DNA of 64,000 nucleotides from Salinimicrobium soli. GTDB taxonomy: Bacteria > Bacteroidota > Bacteroidia > Flavobacteriales > Flavobacteriaceae. This document shows positions 58,655 to 64,000 of the stretch, in pieces (positions within the stretch are counted from its first letter, which is position 1; each line of letters opens with the position of its first letter). The stretch lies in assembly GCF_048323655.1 (NCBI RefSeq), contig NZ_JBLUWW010000002.1:496001-560000 (forward strand), given 5' to 3'. The notes under the pieces were generated by a model. The model was not told the DNA's origin. It saw nothing but the letters and a program-made list of their open reading frames with translations, and did no database searches. Both the position numbers and the translations under genes were made by a program.

Positions 58655-59422
58655 TTACTCTTTAAGAAAGGAGACCTTTCCGCTTGCCATGTCATAGACC
58701 GCAGAAACAATCATGATCTTTCCCTCATCTTCCATTTTCGCCATGGTAGGGGAAGCTTTTCTGATATCATCGACCGTCATCATTGCATTATTGGTGATCA
58801 CCGTATTGGTAAATTCCGCATTTTCTGAAGTACGTTCCCCTTCGAATTCGGTTGCCGCTATGGCCGGTTCGATCTCATTCATCAGTGCTGCCAGTGATTC
58901 CATTCCAAGTGCTTTGGCATCCACCTGGTCAATGGTAGACTTTACGGCTCCGCAAGCAGTGTGCCCCATGACGATGACTAATTTTGAGCCTGCTACAGCG
59001 GTAGCGAACTCCATGGAACCAACTATATCTTCATTGTCAATATTTCCTGCCACTCTTGCTACGAAAATATCACCTATCCCCAGATCGAAAACATCTTCAA
59101 CGGGCACCCTGCTGTCCACACAAGACAGCACAATCGCTTTTGGAAACTGACCGATCGTCGCTTTTCTTCGCTGTTCCGAGTGATCACGTTGAGTGAGATT
59201 ATTGTTGATGAAATTCTCATTCCCTTTCTGTAAACGACCCACAATTTCCTGAGGTGTCATTCCAGCCTGTTCTTCGGCCGTCAAAATACTACCCACGATT
59301 TTTTCATCGACCATTGGGTTTTCAGTTTGCTGTGCAACTGGTTCAGATCTTTCGGTGTCCTGGCAGGAGGTTAAAAACAGTACTGCCGACAATGCCATCA
59401 ATGTTAATTTAAGCTTTCTCAT
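58655..59422 (-). CDS. Exported beta-class carbonic anhydrase (lipoprotein)
   Basis: A 255-residue protein with a lipoprotein signal (SAVLFLTSC), then an acidic linker and a beta-carbonic anhydrase domain. Zinc ligands are visible as Cys101, His154 and Cys157 (SCVDSR and MGHTACGAV), and the catalytic Asp103-Arg105 dyad is present. It would interconvert CO2 and bicarbonate on the periplasmic side of a membrane, which is less common than the cytosolic form. It ends at a strong terminator and is separated by 26 bp from the DUF2490 gene upstream, so the two probably share a transcript. Confidence 0.92.
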   Translation of the reverse strand: MRKLKLTLMALSAVLFLTSCQDTERSEPVAQQTENPMVDEKIVGSILTAEEQAGMTPQEIVGRLQKGNENFINNNLTQRDHSEQRRKATIGQFPKAIVLSCVDSRVPVEDVFDLGIGDIFVARVAGNIDNEDIVGSMEFATAVAGSKLVIVMGHTACGAVKSTIDQVDAKALGMESLAALMNEIEPAIAATEFEGERTSENAEFTNTVITNNAMMTVDDIRKASPTMAKMEDEGKIMIVSAVYDMASGKVSFLKE

Positions 59423-59448
59423 CTTTCTGATTTTTTGAAGTTAAAATT

Positions 59449-60144
59449 TTAAAAACTTTGGTGCAGACTGATCTGTAATTGTCCCTTTTGCCAGTTTACC
59501 GAGGTTTGTTCCATCCATCCCAATTGCACTCTCAGTTTATTGTTTATGGCATGACCAAGACCCAGATAGGTTCTGTTCCGGTCAAAGAATTCTACCCTGC
59601 GTCCATCTCCTATATCCCGTTCCCCGTTTATGAACAGCTCATTGTAAAATGCGAAATAGTTTGTTCCTTTATCCAGGCTTGTACCTTTGAATGGTACATT
59701 AACAAAGAGATTATAGCGATATCGTGTCCTCAGATCCTGGTCTTCTACCCATCTTTGCTCATAGCGGATTCGATGCGTGAGCAATAGTTTTTTGAGAATT
59801 ATGTTTGAGAACAATGCTTCCTGGTAGATACGATTTTCAGATATCGGGTTATCGATTTCGGTACCATATTGCCCGGATGTAATATTTCCAAAACCCAGGG
59901 TGAATTTCACACCAGAATCCGTTGGACTATAGGTAATACCCGAACGAAGTAATAGCTGTTCTCTATCTCCAAGCCCACGCCAGTCCCTGTATTGATAATC
60001 TCCCTGCAGGCCCCAGTTGGATCCTTTGAAAGTAGTATTGTAGAAATACATATACCACGCTCCCAGTTGATCTTCATCGGGTCCCTGAGCATTAGCCTGA
60101 TTCAGGAATAGTAGGCTTAGTAGTAGAAAATAAAATCTCTTCAT
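59449..60144 (-). CDS. DUF2490 outer-membrane beta-barrel protein
   Basis: The protein has 231 residues from the ATG at 60144, which starts a signal peptide (MKRFYFLLLSLLFLNQANAQ); the frame opens at 60177. The DUF2490 pattern is clear: DQLGAWYMYFYNTTFKGSNW, DWRGLGDREQLLLRSGITY, LLLTHRIRYEQRWV and a closing LQISLHQSF with terminal Phe, as required for outer-membrane barrel insertion. The function is unknown. It lies directly upstream of the exported carbonic anhydrase. Confidence 0.85.
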   Translation of the reverse strand: MKRFYFLLLSLLFLNQANAQGPDEDQLGAWYMYFYNTTFKGSNWGLQGDYQYRDWRGLGDREQLLLRSGITYSPTDSGVKFTLGFGNITSGQYGTEIDNPISENRIYQEALFSNIILKKLLLTHRIRYEQRWVEDQDLRTRYRYNLFVNVPFKGTSLDKGTNYFAFYNELFINGERDIGDGRRVEFFDRNRTYLGLGHAINNKLRVQLGWMEQTSVNWQKGQLQISLHQSF

Positions 60145-60325
60145 TTTGTTTAAATAATTCATTAAAAATTTAAACAAAAATATACGAGAGTTTTAATTAT
60201 TCATTCTACATTAACTAATTTTTAATACTGTTTCTTTCAAAAAGGAGATAATCCCTGAACTATTTCGGGAAAATACGAGGGCTCCGGGATAGAGGAGTGG
60301 AATATGAGGAGTAAAAAAAATTGTG

Positions 60326-60343
60326 CCAAAATGGCATTTTTGG
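60326..60343. repeat. Palindrome CCAAAATGGCATTTTTGG (family P variant)
   Basis: The left arm has one A fewer than the family form. It lies 4 bp beyond the stop of the M15 peptidase gene. Confidence 0.7.
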
Positions 60344-60347
60344 AGAT

Positions 60348-61088
60348 CTACTCCGGAGTTTCCTGGTCCTCTTGTAAGAGTGAGGCAATCCGGGCAGGAG
60401 GCACAGGGGCAGGAGCAATCCCGTTGACATAAGCAGAGATCATTTTTTGGGCGGCCGCCAGGTACGCTCCCTGAAAGTCTGTGATATCCCCATAGTTGAT
60501 GATGCGGTTGTAGATCTCCAGGTAAGTACCGGCCAGCGGCAGGTAAGACCAGTGCCATTTTTCTTCTTCATAGCCGGTCCTGCCGCTCTCTTTGGAGGTG
60601 TACACCTGGTGAAACCCAAATTTATAGGCATTGTTGAGCAGCCATTCATATTCAGCTTTGCCCTTGCCTTCTTCGAAATAGGAGTTTTCGAGATTGTTCA
60701 GGTCCACATCGGTGCCCCAGTGGTGACGGGAGGTACTGGGCATGGAACTGAACTCCAGGATCTTTTTGCTGCGCTCCAGCGGCTCGAGCTCCTCAAATAA
60801 TTTCCACTTATAATCCCAGATGGCCTTTTGCGCCTCAAAATTCCGCGCTCCTGAAACTATCTTCAGTTCAATGCCGTCTGCCTTTGCGGCCTCATGCATC
60901 CTGACGAAAGCGGTGTAGACTTCCCGGTTCAAAAAGGTGGTTTTGGAGGCGTGTTCTTTGGCCACCTTTATAAAGTTCTCCTCGTGCTCATATTGCAGCT
61001 TCCCCAGCAGCAAATCTTTGCTGATGCTTTGGGAAAACAGCTGCAGGCTATTGAACAGCAGCAGGAATAAGAAGGTTTTTTTCAGCAT
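60348..61088 (-). CDS. M15-family (VanY-like) D,D/L,D-carboxypeptidase
   Basis: A 246-residue exported peptidase (signal about 1-19, ending LFSQS). The zinc motif is SRHHWGTDVDL, giving His and Asp ligands, with a second EKWHWSY near the C-terminus supplying the catalytic Glu and third His. IVSGARNFEAQKAIW is the usual block before the site. It trims peptidoglycan stem peptides in the periplasm. Here it is more likely cell-wall housekeeping than vancomycin resistance, as no van genes accompany it. Confidence 0.88.
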   Translation of the reverse strand: MLKKTFLFLLLFNSLQLFSQSISKDLLLGKLQYEHEENFIKVAKEHASKTTFLNREVYTAFVRMHEAAKADGIELKIVSGARNFEAQKAIWDYKWKLFEELEPLERSKKILEFSSMPSTSRHHWGTDVDLNNLENSYFEEGKGKAEYEWLLNNAYKFGFHQVYTSKESGRTGYEEEKWHWSYLPLAGTYLEIYNRIINYGDITDFQGAYLAAAQKMISAYVNGIAPAPVPPARIASLLQEDQETPE

Positions 61089-61219
61089 GGGGGACGGCCT
61101 GATTGATCTTAATTAAATCTTAAAACCAGCCTCCAAAATCTAAAAAAAATGTGAAGATGCAAAATCCGGAATCATAAAAATTCCTGACAAAGCGAGTTCA
61201 GGAGAAGCACTTTTTTTTC

Positions 61220-61777
61220 CTATTCCGGGGTGTTCCTGCTGCTGAAGACATTTCCGGAAGGCTCATCGATCCTGATCTTTTTCCGGAGAAATAAATAGTT
61301 GTAGATCTTGGAAGGAATACAGATGTCTGTTGTGCTCACGAGAAAAGCGATCAGGAACATGATTCCGCCCAGAATATATCCTGCAAGAAAATGCGAGGTG
61401 GCGAACAAAAAGATGACCAGGGCGATCCATACGGTGGCGATGCTGCAGGCAAATTTACCCTGTGAACTGCGGGGAGGAAGTTTGGGCCTGTCCAGCCAGT
61501 GCCGTATTACGGAATTATAGAGGTAATCTACCGGGTGCCAGGGAAGGACCACTCCAAAGAAGGCAAGCAATCCGGCCACCACCAGGATAGGAATATTGGT
61601 AAGCACCAGTCCTAAAGTGAAAATTGTAAGACAAACCTGGAAGGCGAGCCGATGACCCACAGAGTGAAGAGAGATCTCCTCTTCTGAGAATCCGCGGTAG
61701 TAACCCTGCTCCTTCAGGTGGTACCTGCGAACGGCCGAGATAAGGCAGGAGTCTTCATTCCATTTTTCCTCTTTCAT
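61220..61777 (-). CDS. DUF4395 family membrane protein
   Basis: A 185-residue protein with four hydrophobic segments. DUF4395 features are VGHRLAFQVCLTIFTLGLVL, LPWHPVDYLYN and a second pair of helices at about 110-150 (CSIATVWIALVIFLFATSHF). The C-terminal 25 residues (IPSKIYNYLFLRKKIRIDEP) are basic and extend beyond the usual family end. The function is unknown. It is a single gene between the M15 peptidase and the SRPBCC gene. Confidence 0.8.
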   Translation of the reverse strand: MKEEKWNEDSCLISAVRRYHLKEQGYYRGFSEEEISLHSVGHRLAFQVCLTIFTLGLVLTNIPILVVAGLLAFFGVVLPWHPVDYLYNSVIRHWLDRPKLPPRSSQGKFACSIATVWIALVIFLFATSHFLAGYILGGIMFLIAFLVSTTDICIPSKIYNYLFLRKKIRIDEPSGNVFSSRNTPE

Positions 61778-61837
61778 GTCTGCCTGTGTTAGCTACTTAA
61801 ATTTACGGAAAAAGGGGAGATCTTTCCCTTAAAATTT

Positions 61838-62371
61838 CTAAACCGAATCGTTACTGAACCTGTCGCCGGTATGGGATTCTCCTGCCAAAAGATCGTCCAG
61901 CTGGTTGAGGGCAGCGGTAAAGCCTTCCTGCGCGCCCATTTTCAAGATGGCATTGAGATGATCTTTGCTGTCGAACGTATTTTCCACCCGTAGCAGGGTG
62001 GAGTACTCTTTGGGCTGAAATTCCACGATCCAGTCTGAAGCGGGCAGCTCTTGATTCACGCTGCCGTCTTCTTTCAGGAAGCTGTCCCGGGCGAGGAAAC
62101 TTTCCTCCTTGTTTATTTTTTTATAATCCACCCTTCCCCAGTGTTCTTCGCCGTCTGGACTCAGCATACCGTAGGTCCAGTGACCGCCTTCCCTGAAGTG
62201 CATTTCTTTGGTGCGGGCCGTCCAGGGTTTGGGTGCCCACCATTTTTCGAGCAGTTCGGCTTTGGTCCAGGCTGCCCATACGGCAGGAACAGCTGCCGAA
62301 AATTTCCTTTTTACAATGATCTTGTGATTGGCTTCATCTATCCGGAATTCAGTAAAAGGATGCTCGCTCAT
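61838..62371 (-). CDS. SRPBCC-fold (AHSA1-type) protein
   Basis: A 177-residue protein with the AHSA1 layout: IIVKRKFSAAVPAVWAAWTK at the N-terminus, the WWAPKPWTARTKEMHFREGG block and LNQLDDLLAGESHT at the end. It belongs to the polyketide-cyclase/activator family, which binds hydrophobic ligands; the ligand is unknown. It is distinct from the SRPBCC gene at 54687. It diverges from the plus-strand hydrolase gene across a 200-bp gap that should hold both promoters. Confidence 0.85.
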   Translation of the reverse strand: MSEHPFTEFRIDEANHKIIVKRKFSAAVPAVWAAWTKAELLEKWWAPKPWTARTKEMHFREGGHWTYGMLSPDGEEHWGRVDYKKINKEESFLARDSFLKEDGSVNQELPASDWIVEFQPKEYSTLLRVENTFDSKDHLNAILKMGAQEGFTAALNQLDDLLAGESHTGDRFSNDSV

Positions 62372-62570
62372 TTCCTGTGTTTTTAAAGTGTAAATACGTT
62401 TCTTTCCCGTCCTTCTAAATTAAGGTAAAATATTTATATACAATCGATTAGGTGATGAACTGTCAAGAAAATTTGTAGATGGTGTTTGTTGTACACCAAT
62501 GCAGGGAAAAGGCCACCTCTTCAATATAAATTTCAAAAGCCTATATTTATAATACTAATCCTTCTACCAT

Positions 62571-63944
62571 ATGAAAAAGATCCTGAAGTACGGCCTGCTC
62601 TTGCTATTGATCGCTTTTATTGTCACAGCCTTCATCTACTATCCGCGGCTGGATCTTATCACCGGATTTGCAGCCAAGAATATGTGTTCCTGTACGTTTT
62701 TGGCTGAAAGGGATCCTGCGTCTGTAACAGACGGAGACAATGATTTTATGCCTGTTAAGCTGGCAAAGAGCGAGGTCAATTATGAAGAAAGATCGGCGAC
62801 GGCTACAGTCTTTGGTTTAAAAAAGCGGAAAGCAGTTTACCGGGAAGGAGCGGGTTGTACCCTGCTTCCCTATGGCAGCGATCGCAGTGAACGCAAAACC
62901 GTGGTTCCCACACGCTCTACTAATAGCGGCGAGGCGCCCTATCCTTACGGAGAAGGAGAGCCTCTTGCTGCAGATCTTCCCGGGGTGAATAAAGAATCCC
63001 TGGATGCTTCCGTAAAATTGGCTTTTGAACCGTACAATCGAACCCGGGCAGTGCTGGTATTGTACAAGGATCAATTAATTGCTGAGGAATATGCTCCGGG
63101 TTTTACAGCCGAAACCAAACAATTGGGCTGGTCTATGACCAAGAGTGTGACCAATGCAGTACTGGGGGTGCTGCAAAAACAGGGCAGGATCTCCCTCGAG
63201 CAAGACCATCTTTTCGCTGAATGGGACGGAGATCAACGTTCACAGATAACCCTCAGAGACCTGTTGCAAATGAACAGTGGCCTGGAATGGAATGAAGACT
63301 ACTATAAGATCTCAGATGTGACAAAAATGCTCTATTTGGCAGAGGATATGGGGAGAGTTCAGTTGAAGCAACCTTTGGTGGGGCAGCCGGGAAGCAGTTG
63401 GAACTATTCATCGGGCACCTCTAATCTGCTGTCAAAATTTATCCGCAATCAGTTCAATGATTATCCTGCATACCTCAATTTCTGGTATGAGGAGCTCATA
63501 GATAAGATCGGGATGAGATCCATGCAGATCGAAACTGATCTTACAGGGACCCTCGTTGGCTCTTCCTACGGCTGGGCCACTCCGCGGGATTGGGCGAAGT
63601 TTGGTCTTCTATACCTTCGCAAGGGGAACTGGAACGGAGAACAGGTCCTCAATGAATCCTGGGTAGAATTTTCAGCCATTCCCACCACAAATTCTGACGG
63701 CCAGTATGGCGCCCATTTCTGGCTCAATGCCGGCGGAATATATCCCAATGTACCCAGAGATCTATACTCGGCCAATGGGTTCCAGGGGCAACATGTTTTT
63801 ATCATTCCGTCGCGCGACATGGTCGTAGTCCGGTTTGGATTGGTAGAGTATCCTGAATTTGATATCGACAGTTTTTTGAAGGGAGTAATAGGTGCTGTTG
63901 AGCCTGTTGAAAAGAACCGGGAAGAACTCGTAGTGAAATTGTAA
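62571..63944 (+). CDS. Membrane-anchored serine hydrolase (class C beta-lactamase fold)
   Basis: A 457-residue protein with an N-terminal signal anchor (residues 5-24) and a Cys pair (MCSCTFLAERD) after it. The catalytic SxxK is SMTK (Ser188, Lys191) in LGWSMTKSVTNAV. WNYSSGTSN supplies the YxS/N box, and the C-terminal FQGQHVFIIPS region lies where HxG/KTG would be. It resembles 6-aminohexanoate hydrolase-like (EstB-type) members rather than true beta-lactamases. It is the last gene of the window, with about 55 bp of AT-rich sequence after it. Confidence 0.85.
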   Translation: MKKILKYGLLLLLIAFIVTAFIYYPRLDLITGFAAKNMCSCTFLAERDPASVTDGDNDFMPVKLAKSEVNYEERSATATVFGLKKRKAVYREGAGCTLLPYGSDRSERKTVVPTRSTNSGEAPYPYGEGEPLAADLPGVNKESLDASVKLAFEPYNRTRAVLVLYKDQLIAEEYAPGFTAETKQLGWSMTKSVTNAVLGVLQKQGRISLEQDHLFAEWDGDQRSQITLRDLLQMNSGLEWNEDYYKISDVTKMLYLAEDMGRVQLKQPLVGQPGSSWNYSSGTSNLLSKFIRNQFNDYPAYLNFWYEELIDKIGMRSMQIETDLTGTLVGSSYGWATPRDWAKFGLLYLRKGNWNGEQVLNESWVEFSAIPTTNSDGQYGAHFWLNAGGIYPNVPRDLYSANGFQGQHVFIIPSRDMVVVRFGLVEYPEFDIDSFLKGVIGAVEPVEKNREELVVKL

Positions 63945-64000
63945 TTATCTAATTTTCTGATATATGGTTAAAATTATGCTATATTTATAATAGCATCTAA

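Noticed and set aside
1..64000. CRISPR array, tRNA or rRNA genes, transposase, integrase, prophage genes
   Set aside because: Reading both strands gave no regularly spaced repeats with unique spacers, no cloverleaf-type sequence and no recombinase-like protein. Mobility of the cassette region therefore cannot be attributed to a gene in this window.

Overview
The window looks like a chromosome segment of a marine or saline Flavobacteriaceae bacterium (Bacteroidota), probably near Gramella, Salinimicrobium or Salegentibacter. That placement is a judgement from protein style, not a database match. The evidence is moderate to low GC, many short lipoproteins with a CSSDD-type lipobox, families typical of flavobacteria (DUF6090, DUF5694, DUF2490, DUF3365), few Shine-Dalgarno sequences, and TAnnTTTG promoter boxes. 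No tRNA, rRNA, CRISPR array, transposase or integrase gene was seen.

Layout. 0.2-7.6 kb: a DUF808 membrane protein, an orphan TPR histidine kinase, a START-domain protein, and a cluster of three SDR-type oxidoreductases around a degenerate CPBP membrane protein. 7.6-19.4 kb: a large lipoprotein glycosidase, small membrane proteins, a 56-residue DUF1059 gene, a PAQR protein, rhodanese and DUF202, then an Rrf2-nadA-nadB operon with a palindromic operator, and a DUF3365 heme lipoprotein. 19.4-25.6 kb: a tolC-adaptor-RND efflux operon with two evenly spaced inverted repeats over its promoter. 25.6-28.5 kb: DUF421, a quinone-oxidoreductase-like enzyme and a beta-barrel protein.

28.9-37.3 kb is the most unusual part. 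It is an AT-rich run of small genes, all on the minus strand, separated by related intergenic sequences. These share a boundary motif close to TTAACCGGGAnCGTTG, a 70-100 bp repeat in three copies, and a palindrome CAAAAATGnCATTTTTG. At least three genes look like immunity proteins (Imm63, Imm11, WapI immunity) with no toxin nearby. I read it as a cassette-like array of orphan immunity and other accessory genes.

37.6-40.4 kb carries four tandem paralogous lipoproteins on the plus strand. 40.6-53.0 kb is mostly minus strand: a subclass B1 metallo-beta-lactamase overlapping an esterase, two DUF6090 proteins, a serine hydrolase, an arsenic pair (phosphatase-type arsenate reductase and ACR3), a catalytically dead beta-lactamase-fold lipoprotein, a GNAT and an MFS transporter. 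53.0-58.4 kb is another accessory stretch, with an amidohydrolase remnant, a 240-bp direct repeat of a lipoprotein gene's 3' end around three genes, and two AT-rich genes of unknown role. 58.6-63.9 kb holds an exported beta-carbonic anhydrase, DUF2490, an M15 peptidase, DUF4395, an SRPBCC protein and a serine hydrolase.

The palindrome CAAAAATGnCATTTTTG links the two accessory stretches. It sits mostly 5-70 bp downstream of minus-strand stop codons and at the edges of the 240-bp duplication, so it may act both in 3'-end formation and as a recombination seam.
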